Notes under the pieces: generated by a model | The model's database searches: none | What the model was told of the DNA's origin: nothing | The model's input: only the letters and a program-made list of their open reading frames with translations | Shown: piece after piece, positions 51,607 through 60,282 of the stretch | Layout of the letters: each line of letters opens with the position of its first letter | Position numbering within the stretch: position 1 is the first letter of the stretch | Assembly: GCA_017516865.1 (NCBI GenBank) | Contig: JAFXAU010000009.1 | Span: forward strand, 1-64,000 | Direction of reading: 5' to 3' | DNA from: Bacteroidales bacterium | Lineage (GTDB): Bacteria > Bacteroidota > Bacteroidia > Bacteroidales > UBA1715 | DNA length: 64,000 bases | Translations under genes and position numbers: made by a program

Positions 51607-52835
51607 TATATCCGTCGGCCGTTTCGGGAACCATTGTTCCTCCAGCGTCAAAGAGCGTCATGCAACGTGCAATAGCAATAAGTATGCTGGCAAACGGAAC
51701 TTCGCACCTTTACGGCTATTCATCGAGCAACGACAGCGATGCAGCGCTTAAAATTGCCGAAAATCTTGGGGCAGAAGTCGTTGTAGAAGGCGAAAATGTT
51801 ACGATAACAGGAGGAATGAATCCGAAAACAACGAACTTGTCGTGTGGCGAAGCAGGATTGGGAATACGTATGTTTACGCCTATTGCGTCGCTGTGGCACG
51901 AACCTGTTACGTTGCAGGGTGAAGGTTCGTTGAAAACCCGTCCAGTCGATGTGTTGGAACATCCACTCAGGCAGTTGGGTGTTACTATTTCGACAAATAA
52001 TGGATTTGTTCCCGTCACTGTTTGTGGCCCGATGCTTGGCGGTTTTGCCGAAGTTGACGGTTCTTTGAGCTCGCAGATTCTTACTGGTTTGCTCATTGCG
52101 TCGCCGTATGCGAAAAAGGATGTGAATCTTTTAGTGAAAGACCTGAAAAGCAAACCGTATATTGATATTACTGTCGACATGATGCGCAAATTTGGCGTGG
52201 TGGTTGGCACAAAAGGCTACGAAGCCTATTGTATTCCTGCCGGACAAACATATAAGGCACAGGATTTTGTCGTTGAAGGCGATTGGAGCGGAGCGGCATT
52301 TTTGTTGGTCGCAGGAGCGATTAACGGCAATGTTCTGGTAAAAAATATTTCTATGGAATCTCATCAGGCCGACAAGGTTATAGTTGAGGTTCTACAAAGT
52401 GTCGGGGCAAATGTGGAAATTTGCGAAGACGGCATACGGACCTCTTGTTCTAATCTTCGTCCGTTTAATTTTGATGCGACCGAGTGTCCTGATTTGTTTC
52501 CGCCGTTAGTCTCATTGGCTGCACATTGCGAGGGCGATAGTACAATTCAAGGAGTTTCCCGTTTGGCACACAAGGAAAGTAATCGGGCGTTGGTTCTTCA
52601 GACTGAGTTTGCCAAATTGGGCGTTGTGATTGATTTAGATGGCGATGTCATGACTGTTCATGGGGGAATTGTGAAAGGTGGAAAAATGCATGCAAACAAC
52701 GACCACCGTATAGCTATGGCTGGCGCCGTTGCCGCGTTGAAGGCTGAATCTGCTGTTGAAATAGAAAATCCCGAATGCGTGGCAAAATCATACCCGGGAT
52801 TTTGGAACGATTTGGAAATGTTAATGCGTTCGTAA
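51591..52835 (+). CDS. aroA: 3-phosphoshikimate 1-carboxyvinyltransferase (EPSP synthase)
   Basis: 414 residues. 'VPPASKSVMQRAIAISMLA' holds the S3P-binding Lys-Ser, 'DGSLSSQILTGLLIA' the central loop, and 'NDHRIAMAGAVAAL' the C-terminal site. The N-terminal PEP-binding loop 'SCGEAGLGIRMF' has GEAGLGIR in place of the usual GNAGTxxR, so the protein belongs to the divergent Bacteroidetes type. It overlaps aroE/aroK by 16 bp. Confidence 0.93.
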   Translation: MGTQIIYPSAVSGTIVPPASKSVMQRAIAISMLANGTSHLYGYSSSNDSDAALKIAENLGAEVVVEGENVTITGGMNPKTTNLSCGEAGLGIRMFTPIASLWHEPVTLQGEGSLKTRPVDVLEHPLRQLGVTISTNNGFVPVTVCGPMLGGFAEVDGSLSSQILTGLLIASPYAKKDVNLLVKDLKSKPYIDITVDMMRKFGVVVGTKGYEAYCIPAGQTYKAQDFVVEGDWSGAAFLLVAGAINGNVLVKNISMESHQADKVIVEVLQSVGANVEICEDGIRTSCSNLRPFNFDATECPDLFPPLVSLAAHCEGDSTIQGVSRLAHKESNRALVLQTEFAKLGVVIDLDGDVMTVHGGIVKGGKMHANNDHRIAMAGAVAALKAESAVEIENPECVAKSYPGFWNDLEMLMRS

Positions 52836-52844
52836 TTTATTGAG

Positions 52845-52864
52845 AACCATAAAATGGGTTTTTT
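52845..52864 (+). terminator. Short terminator after aroA
   Basis: aaccat-aaa-atgggtt with one bulged G, followed by a run of T. It is a modest stem placed 10 bp past the stop. Confidence 0.45.
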
Positions 52865-52951
52865 ATATTTCCGTTGTGTGGAAATATACTTTTGTATTTC
52901 GTATAGAAAACATTATTTACTCAACTGAAACAGTTTTTCTACAAAAAATCG

Positions 52952-52959
52952 TATATTTG
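52952..52959 (+). promoter_or_regulatory. Promoter -7 box for the 354-aa secreted protein gene
   Basis: TATATTTG, 40 bp upstream of the ATG at 53000. Confidence 0.6.
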
Positions 52960-52999
52960 GGGAGAAGTAAGAATGAAGTATAATTAAAATTCTAAAATT

Positions 53000-54064
53000 A
53001 TGAGAAAATTATTTTTGTTTTGGGGCGTTGTTTTGCTCGCTTTATGCGTTAATGCAGAAACAATGACGGATTATGCTTCGGCCGAGGTGTATTCGAAATC
53101 AACAGAAGGTTTGGGTGAAAATGAAGATGGATTGTATGTGTGGAAAAGCGTGGGTGCGAGAACCATGCCATTTGAAGCAACCGATGCGATTCGTTTTACA
53201 TTTACTGGTGTGACACCGAGGACGTCTCAGGCATACGCTATTCAAATACAAACTACAAATGGAAATATTCAGATGAATACAAATTCTTTCATTTCTGATG
53301 GTTATATTTTCGAAATAGAGTTGGCGGAAGTATATGCCGAAGAAGTCGCTCTGAAAGAAATTGGCATAATGAATACAAAAGTAATAGAAGGCGACGGTAC
53401 GCCTTTCACTGTAAAAGCAGAATTGATTTCTGGCAGGTCGGCATCCGATCCGTCTTTTACGTTGGCGTATAATGAAATAGCCCAAAATTATCAAGCTGAA
53501 GTAGGAGCAAAGCTTACCGAAGTTCCCCTGTGCGGAAGCAGTGTTAAGTGGACGATAGAAGGATATGCAGACGAAGCAGTTAACGATATTCAGGTGTTAT
53601 TGGTTAGTAAGGCAAAAAAAGACGATTGGTGGAAAGAAATGTCTGCGGAAAGTACAGAAGAAATTTTATCTACTTCTGGCGATGGCAATCTAATTGAAAA
53701 AACAACGCTTACGTTGAAAGTGAAAGACGATGTGAGTGTTTCTTCCGAGACAAAGGCTTCGGATTTGTTTTTTATAGTTTATTCTGGAACGGCAACAGAC
53801 GTTATACGAATCTATTATACGACTTTTGAAGTGGAAGTTGAAGGCGGACATCCATGTCCCGAAGAACAAGATGCTGTAAAAACTGTCTCGGCTGACAAAT
53901 TCGCTGTGGTTGACGGCATGGTTTATTCTGCTGGCGAAATCGTGGTTTACAATGTTGTTGGTAAGGCAATTGCCACAGTTTCGCAATCATTCGATGTAAA
54001 TTCTTTGGAAGCAGGTGTTTATTTCATCACTGCACAAGAAGGAACGATTAAATTTGTGAAATAA
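53000..54064 (+). CDS. Secreted T9SS-sorted protein (354 aa)
   Basis: A signal peptide (cleavage near 'LCVNAE'), then two beta-rich parts: ~22-145, and ~150-280 with 'LAYNEIAQNYQAEVGAKLTEV' and 'WTIEGYADEAVNDIQVLLV'. The C-terminal ~55 residues closely match the sorting domain of the protein at 6986-8107. I cannot name the middle domains; they may bind a glycan or protein. It ends with 'GTIKFVK'. A palindromic repeat follows 7 bp past the stop. Confidence 0.8.
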   Translation: MRKLFLFWGVVLLALCVNAETMTDYASAEVYSKSTEGLGENEDGLYVWKSVGARTMPFEATDAIRFTFTGVTPRTSQAYAIQIQTTNGNIQMNTNSFISDGYIFEIELAEVYAEEVALKEIGIMNTKVIEGDGTPFTVKAELISGRSASDPSFTLAYNEIAQNYQAEVGAKLTEVPLCGSSVKWTIEGYADEAVNDIQVLLVSKAKKDDWWKEMSAESTEEILSTSGDGNLIEKTTLTLKVKDDVSVSSETKASDLFFIVYSGTATDVIRIYYTTFEVEVEGGHPCPEEQDAVKTVSADKFAVVDGMVYSAGEIVVYNVVGKAIATVSQSFDVNSLEAGVYFITAQEGTIKFVK

Positions 54065-54070
54065 TATCCT

Positions 54071-54096
54071 TAGAGCCGCGATTAATCGCGGCTCTA
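54071..54096. repeat. Perfect palindromic repeat, GC variant
   Basis: tagagccgcgat-ta-atcgcggctcta has 12-bp perfect arms. It is a variant of the GTAGAGACGCGAT element at 5570-5596. A second, weaker relative lies at 54127-54151. Confidence 0.7.
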
Positions 54097-54126
54097 CAAT
54101 AAAAAATACAAGGTAAATAATGTTTG

Positions 54127-54151
54127 TAGAGATGTAGTATGCTACTCTCTA
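54127..54151. repeat. Degenerate palindromic repeat
   Basis: tagaga...tctcta outer arms with gtag...ctac inside. It lies 30 bp after the perfect copy, in the 212-bp gap 54065-54276 before the giant surface protein gene. A -7 box is not clear there. Confidence 0.45.
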
Positions 54152-54276
54152 TTTTTGGTACATATCAGTTTGGTTTTGGTATAGTTAAGCAAAAATTTCG
54201 TACAACTTTCAAAAAAAAATTTTATCTTGCTTCGCAAAGTGTAAAAAGTACACTTTTTTATTTAATAATTTGTATT

Positions 54277-57200
54277 ATGAGAAAATTTACTTTAGCGGTA
54301 TTGACCGTTTTGTTCTCTACTGGTTTGTTTTCGCAACAAACAATTACGATGAATAAGCAATCGTATAATGGCGAATATTATTATCAGGGCGAGTATCAGT
54401 TGACGAGTTATAAAGATGACCCGGAAAATGGATTTTTGCCAGAAGTAGGAATGGTTACGAAGTTTGTGTACTCAAACTTTTCGTCGTCGGTTTCGTTGGA
54501 GGAGTTTGTGATAAATATTGTCGATCGTTCCGATGTGGCGAATCATTGGACAGAATTGAGCAACGAATATGCTTTGTTTGCAGAAAACGTAGTGGCAAAC
54601 GAAGTTACTGAAAGTGGAGTTGTTCGTATCCCTGTTGAGAAAACCGCTGCAAATCCAGAATATGGAGATTATACATTGGTGATTCAAGGACGCATCTCTA
54701 TTGACAACATAGAGTCGGTGGTGCTTTCGTTCAGCGATTTTTCTGTGGTGAAGGACGAAGAACCTGCAATATATTTTGTGGAATGTCCTGCTATGATGAA
54801 GACAATTCAAGCAGGTTCGACTATGAATTTGGCTCCTCGTTTAAAAAGAAGTAATGTTGATTTTGATGGTACTCAGCAATGGAGCTCGTCTGACGAATCG
54901 GTTGCTACTGTCGATGAAAACGGTGTTGTGACTGCGGTTTCTGAAGGAACTGTTACAATTACGGTGCAAGAAACTGATGTTTTGAAGGTTATTTATACCA
55001 CGGAGGAAAATGGAGAATCTGTTACTTACGAAATTGGTTCGAAACACGATTTCAAAACGTCGTTTGTTATGTATGTGACGCCAGCTCCGATTGTTCCTGA
55101 TTTGGTCATCCCGTGGAATCAATATGGCGAAGATGTTCAAGGCATTGGCGTTGATGGCATGAGCGATTATTGGCAAAAAGGAGATTCAAAGATAATTACA
55201 GATGCGTTGGAAGCATATCAGGAAGGTCTTTCGACGACGTATTCGCCAACGTTGAAAGACATTTTTATGTTACATATCGCAGGAACGGTTAACTGTTCTG
55301 GACAGTTTGACTTTGGTCTTGCCGATGAACGCGAACAGGTTTCGTATTGGGGAGATATGTCTGTTTTCCAGAAAGGGTATAAAGTCGTTGCTGATGAGTC
55401 ATTTGATTTTACGATTGCTTTGCCGATAAGCGCGGTTGTACAACATACAGAATATGGTGATGTCCCGCTTGCAGAACCACATCTTATGTTTGCATTCATG
55501 CCAGAAGCAGGTAGTTTGTTGGGTATCGAAAAAAATATTGAATGCTATTTCGATAAATATACAATGGAATTTATTCCTGCTGGAACGGTAGATGTGTCGT
55601 TATCTCAAAAAGAATATTCACTTGATGTTGCTGGCGAATCGTCGGTTACTTTGTCGTTGAATTTAAAAACTCTTTCGGGTAACGGCGAGTGGAAGTCATT
55701 GAACGAAGATGTCGCAACTGTTGCAAACGGTGTTGTAACTGGTGTTGCACAAGGTGTTGCGGAAATTGTGTATGTTGAAAAATACTATGGCGCTGATTTT
55801 TCCGATACATGTAAAATTACCGTGCTAAATAGCACGCGCTCACCTTTGCCTGAAACAGAAACGAATATTTCATATTGTATGGGCGACAAGACTGTTCCGT
55901 TGACGGCAAAAACCGTTGATGGAGGTACATTGACTTGGTACGATGCTACACTTGCCGTGTTGGAGTCGGCTCCGACTCCAAGTGCCGATGACGCGGGAGA
56001 GTTAGTATATTATGTTTCGCAAACAATTGGCGACAAAGAAGAAAGCGAAAAAACGTTGGTGACTGTGAAAGTCGCTCCTATTCCTACTTTGAATGTCACA
56101 GCACCGCAGGCGGTGTATGTCAATTCATCGTTTATGGTTTCGGCGGTTGCGTCGGAAAAAGGTGCATTTGCTTGGTTGCATGAATCATATACCGATGAAG
56201 GACAGACGGAAAGCTCGTTGCCTTTGACGTATGCAGAGACGGGAAATAAAATAGTTACGGTTGGTTTTAAAGACGTATATGGTTGCGAGACTTCTGCAAC
56301 TGCAACGGTAAAAGTAAAAGCGATGCCTTCTATTTCGTTCGAAAAAGAGGAATACGAAGTGTTGGAAGGAAAAACAATCGTGGTTACTCCAGTGTTTGCC
56401 AATATGCCGGAAACCGTCGGTTCATGGAGTTTCGAAGGAAATACCGTCTTGGCAGAAGTGACTACTGGCGTCAGTGCTACGTACAAAGGTCTTTCGGAAG
56501 GAACAGGAATAGTCTCGTGTTCGGTGAATTATTCCGATAACGAAACGGGTTATTCCGATGATCTTAAAGCATCGTGCAAAATTTCTGTCATTCCATTTAC
56601 TGAATCGTTGGTTTGCGATGTTGACGAAATTGAGATATATGTAGGAGAATCAGCCGTTATCAATGCGGTGGTTCATGCTCTTGGAGCCGAAACATACAGC
56701 CTTGTGCTTTCTGATTCTTCGAAAGTTGAGGTGACCGATAGAATGTTGACGGCTTTGTCTGCTGGCGAATTGGAGGTATATGCCGTATGCGATGGTAATT
56801 CAGAACTTCGCGATACAGTCAAGGTGACAGTTAAAGAATTTATTTCGGCAAAAGAACTTTCGTTGCCGAAACAAGTTACGATAAAAGAGGGAAGCGACAC
56901 TACGTTGGTTGCGTCTATCATCCCTTCGAATGCAACGTATACCGAAGTGTTCTTCTTGGAAAAAGAAGATGAGGTTGTGAAAGTGACCGCCGATGGTAAA
57001 GTTGTCGGAAAATCTGCCGGTACGTCGGTAGTGACGGCTTCGACTAAAGAAGGTTTGCAGGCTCAGACGCTGGTATATGTGACTTCGAGCGAGGAGGAAA
57101 TTGTGAAAATTCGTCTGAATGAAGGTTCCGAAAATGTGTATTTAAAAGTTGGCGAATCAAAGACAATTGCTTGTCAGGTTTCGCCTACGACAATCAAAGC

Positions 57201-60072
57201 AAACGATTTGGTATGGGCTTCGGGCAATACCGAAATTGCCGAAGTTTCGCCAAGCGGCGTGCTGACAGCGAAAAAGGTCGGCGAAATGTTCTTGTACATT
57301 TCGTATAAGACGGTGATAGACGAAAAAATAAAGGTTTTCGTTACAAATTCTGTCGCTCCAACTATTTCGTATATTCCGTCGGTGACTATGCAGCAACCAG
57401 GTGGGGCTGTCACAATTGATTTGGCAAATTATGTGAAAGACGACGCAACTGCGTTGGAAAACTTGCAGTTCTCGTTTGCAGAGAATGAAAATATTGCTAC
57501 TTCAATTTCGGGAACGGTTGTAACGCTGAATTTGAAAAATGCTGAATTTATCGGAAAAACTTCAATTTCCGTGTCTGCTCAAGATGAGGAAGCACTTGTC
57601 TCTTCTCGTGATATAGAAATTGACGTTGTTCAAAAAGAAAACGAAGCTCCGCAGATTCTTACGGAGACAATTTATATTCCTGAAGGCAAATATGCTCAGA
57701 TTGTTGTTGCCGATATGGCAATCGACGATTATACGCCGTCGGACGAATTGACTTTTGAATTTGAGGAAAGTGACAATCTGCTTGCCCGTTTGGTAAAAAA
57801 TAACACGACACTTCGTGTCTATGCCATCGAAGATGAGTGGTCGGGTGACGAAATTTTGAAGGTGACGTTTACGGATGTCGATGGTCTGAGTACGACAAAA
57901 GACATTCATGTACTTGCGCAGGAAATTGAAAATCAGGCACCTGTATTGCTAGCAATTCCTACTCAACACGAAAACGACACCGTTTTGTTCCCTACGATTG
58001 ACTTGTCAAAATATGTAACGGACGATTTTACTTCGTCTTCGGAAATACAATGGACTGCGTCGACTTCGGAAAATGTGAGCGTTGTCATTTCTGGAAATTA
58101 TGCTGAAATTGCCGATTTGAATAAATATTGGCGTGGTGCCGAAGTGGTTACGTTTACTGCTATGGATCAAGGCGGTCTAACAAGTTCCATGGATGTGACA
58201 TTCTATAGAGAAGTGGCTACAAGCGAAGTGGAAAAAGAATTTGGTTGGTATGGAAAACCGACGGTGAACATCATTGCTTCGCGTTACTATGGAACTCCGG
58301 GCGATGAATTTACGTTGATTGGTACATTCTACGGCTCCGACTGCTCTGGGAAATGGGAAGTTGAAGGTCTTGAATTGGAAGATCCGAATGCGTTGATTCA
58401 AAATCTTACATTCGATACATTGGGTAATTATAATGTGACATTTACCGTGATGTACGGCGAAGGCGATGTGACAAATGTCGGTGAGGTTCTTGGTGTTGTA
58501 GGTATCGCTGAACGTAACCCTGGAATTTGTATAGGTGATATTCAGGTTTTGACTGCAACCGAAGGAATGGATTCATATTTGTGGAGTACTGGTGAAACGT
58601 CGCAGTCAATTCAAGTCAATCCAAATGTGACTACGGATTATACGTTGCAAATGACAAAAGGGTTGACGACATTTAATGATGAAGTCAATTTACGAGTTTC
58701 CGTTCCAGTACAATTGATACAAGATTCAGTAATGTGCGAGGGAACGACGTATGAACTTGTTGCTCAAGGTGAATACGAAACGTATGCATGGAATACGGGA
58801 GCACAGACAAAATCTATCGAAATTCCTGCCGCAGTTGCTGATTATAAGGTTACGACGACAGATGACCTCGGTTGCGAAAGTTCTGCGATGTTCTCGGTAA
58901 CAAAGGTTAATCCGCTTCCAACGTTGAATTTAGGCGAGGACAAAACTCTCTGTGATAAGGAAAAACTTGCATTGGATGCAGGCGAGGGTTATGTATATGA
59001 CTGGAACATAACGAAATATGACGGCAGTCTTGTATCGTCCGACAATCAGTCTATTGTACTTGACTCTTCTGCGTATGTAACGGTTCAAATTACCGACAAT
59101 AACATGTGTGAAAGTTTCGATACAATCAACGTGACGTTCACGTATCCGTATAAAGAAGAAATTGGCGTTGTAACTTTCAGTCAATCAAGTAAAAACATAA
59201 TAATTGCGTGGGAGCGTACCGCTGATGTAAATACGAAGAATTATCAAGTAGAGCGTCAGTTGACCAACAATGAATGGGAAACAGTTGGCGACCCAGTTAT
59301 GTTCGGCGAATTTGGTATAGTAGTCGATGAAGTTGCAAACTATGAAAAGAAAGCATACAAGTATCGTTTGGTTACAACCGACGAGTGTGGCAACCAAGCT
59401 GTGAGCGGTGAATATCGTTCTTCGTTCTTGCAACAGACAAGAACTGTTGATGGAAAACTTGCTTTGAATTGGTGGACGTACCAATCGCCACGCGAGGGCA
59501 ATGTTGTTGCAAGTTATTTGTGGCGTATGCCTGCCGAACAACCTACTTCGGGCGATGGCGAAATAGAACAGAATGGATTCGAAACAGTTGAGTCGTTCAG
59601 TGCTACGGAGGATTTTGTCGGCTTTACCGATGATGAGAATGTTTTCCAAAAAGGAGATTTGGTTCGTGTTGCATTTGAACTTGATGAAACGGTTTATGAA
59701 AATGCTATAAAAGATGAAAGTGGCGAAGTTATAGAATATCAGAACAAGGCCGAGTCAGGTCCATTCTCGCTTGCGGTAAGTAATATTGCCGAAGTTGAAA
59801 GTACAAGCGACGTGGTAGATTTATTCCCTGCCGATGTTGCTGTGTATCCGACAGTTGTGAAGAATGTGATACATGTGGCTCTTGCTTCGCAGGCATACAA
59901 TAATTATAATGTAGAAGTAATTTCTGCCGATGGTCAAGTTGTTGCACATACGCAGACTGGCGATGTAACAAAAGCATTGGTCGACATTCCAGCCGAAGGC
60001 TTAACGCAAGGAATTTATACAGTGAAGATTTCTGTAGGCGAAATGACAAAAACAATTAAAGTTTTGAAGTGA
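54277..60072 (+). CDS. Giant surface protein with Big_2/Ig repeats and T9SS domain (1931 aa)
   Basis: A signal peptide (MRKFTLAVLTVLFSTGLFSQ) sets the start at 54277. Several Big_2-type beta domains follow ('SSDESVATVDENGVVTAVSEG', 'SLNEDVATVANGVVTGVAQG', 'ASGNTEIAEVSPSGVLTAK'). Then come cadherin/VCBS-like repeats (~1090-1370, with 'NQAPVL', 'VTDDFTSSSEI'), gliding-protein-like 'YLWSTGETSQSI' and 'YAWNTGAQTKSI' repeats, a fibronectin-like part, and a T9SS domain. It is probably a cell-surface adhesin or scaffold. Its segment KAESGPFSLAVSNIAEVES matches the partial gene at the left edge. Confidence 0.88.
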   Translation: MRKFTLAVLTVLFSTGLFSQQTITMNKQSYNGEYYYQGEYQLTSYKDDPENGFLPEVGMVTKFVYSNFSSSVSLEEFVINIVDRSDVANHWTELSNEYALFAENVVANEVTESGVVRIPVEKTAANPEYGDYTLVIQGRISIDNIESVVLSFSDFSVVKDEEPAIYFVECPAMMKTIQAGSTMNLAPRLKRSNVDFDGTQQWSSSDESVATVDENGVVTAVSEGTVTITVQETDVLKVIYTTEENGESVTYEIGSKHDFKTSFVMYVTPAPIVPDLVIPWNQYGEDVQGIGVDGMSDYWQKGDSKIITDALEAYQEGLSTTYSPTLKDIFMLHIAGTVNCSGQFDFGLADEREQVSYWGDMSVFQKGYKVVADESFDFTIALPISAVVQHTEYGDVPLAEPHLMFAFMPEAGSLLGIEKNIECYFDKYTMEFIPAGTVDVSLSQKEYSLDVAGESSVTLSLNLKTLSGNGEWKSLNEDVATVANGVVTGVAQGVAEIVYVEKYYGADFSDTCKITVLNSTRSPLPETETNISYCMGDKTVPLTAKTVDGGTLTWYDATLAVLESAPTPSADDAGELVYYVSQTIGDKEESEKTLVTVKVAPIPTLNVTAPQAVYVNSSFMVSAVASEKGAFAWLHESYTDEGQTESSLPLTYAETGNKIVTVGFKDVYGCETSATATVKVKAMPSISFEKEEYEVLEGKTIVVTPVFANMPETVGSWSFEGNTVLAEVTTGVSATYKGLSEGTGIVSCSVNYSDNETGYSDDLKASCKISVIPFTESLVCDVDEIEIYVGESAVINAVVHALGAETYSLVLSDSSKVEVTDRMLTALSAGELEVYAVCDGNSELRDTVKVTVKEFISAKELSLPKQVTIKEGSDTTLVASIIPSNATYTEVFFLEKEDEVVKVTADGKVVGKSAGTSVVTASTKEGLQAQTLVYVTSSEEEIVKIRLNEGSENVYLKVGESKTIACQVSPTTIKANDLVWASGNTEIAEVSPSGVLTAKKVGEMFLYISYKTVIDEKIKVFVTNSVAPTISYIPSVTMQQPGGAVTIDLANYVKDDATALENLQFSFAENENIATSISGTVVTLNLKNAEFIGKTSISVSAQDEEALVSSRDIEIDVVQKENEAPQILTETIYIPEGKYAQIVVADMAIDDYTPSDELTFEFEESDNLLARLVKNNTTLRVYAIEDEWSGDEILKVTFTDVDGLSTTKDIHVLAQEIENQAPVLLAIPTQHENDTVLFPTIDLSKYVTDDFTSSSEIQWTASTSENVSVVISGNYAEIADLNKYWRGAEVVTFTAMDQGGLTSSMDVTFYREVATSEVEKEFGWYGKPTVNIIASRYYGTPGDEFTLIGTFYGSDCSGKWEVEGLELEDPNALIQNLTFDTLGNYNVTFTVMYGEGDVTNVGEVLGVVGIAERNPGICIGDIQVLTATEGMDSYLWSTGETSQSIQVNPNVTTDYTLQMTKGLTTFNDEVNLRVSVPVQLIQDSVMCEGTTYELVAQGEYETYAWNTGAQTKSIEIPAAVADYKVTTTDDLGCESSAMFSVTKVNPLPTLNLGEDKTLCDKEKLALDAGEGYVYDWNITKYDGSLVSSDNQSIVLDSSAYVTVQITDNNMCESFDTINVTFTYPYKEEIGVVTFSQSSKNIIIAWERTADVNTKNYQVERQLTNNEWETVGDPVMFGEFGIVVDEVANYEKKAYKYRLVTTDECGNQAVSGEYRSSFLQQTRTVDGKLALNWWTYQSPREGNVVASYLWRMPAEQPTSGDGEIEQNGFETVESFSATEDFVGFTDDENVFQKGDLVRVAFELDETVYENAIKDESGEVIEYQNKAESGPFSLAVSNIAEVESTSDVVDLFPADVAVYPTVVKNVIHVALASQAYNNYNVEVISADGQVVAHTQTGDVTKALVDIPAEGLTQGIYTVKISVGEMTKTIKVLK

Positions 60073-60090
60073 TACATTATTATAATGTAT
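60072..60090. other. Small inverted repeat after the giant gene
   Basis: atacatta-tta-taatgtat has perfect 8-bp arms. It begins on the last base of the stop codon and is A/T only, so it is weak as a terminator. Confidence 0.35.
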
Positions 60091-60108
60091 AACACATAAT
60101 CCTGTATG

Positions 60109-60137
60109 GGGGCGAATATTTATTCGCCCCTTTTTTT
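60109..60137 (+). terminator. Strong rho-independent terminator
   Basis: ggggcgaata-tt-tattcgcccc followed by seven T. A textbook terminator for the 1931-residue protein gene. Confidence 0.9.
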
Positions 60138-60222
60138 GTTCATAACTTTTTCTATACGAACTGTCATTTTTTGTCGCCTAACTGATTTTTATTTGAGAAA
60201 AAATTGTATTATTGTGCTCTAT

Positions 60223-60240
60223 TTTGCCCTAATGGGCAAA
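60223..60240. promoter_or_regulatory. Inverted repeat upstream of the last gene
   Basis: tttgccc-taat-gggcaaa has perfect 7-bp arms and lies 43 bp before the ATG at 60283. It may be an operator or a leader hairpin. No exact TAnnTTTG box is seen here. Confidence 0.4.
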
Positions 60241-60282
60241 GTGTGTTTTGTAAATAGATAAGTAACTAAAAATTATATGCTT

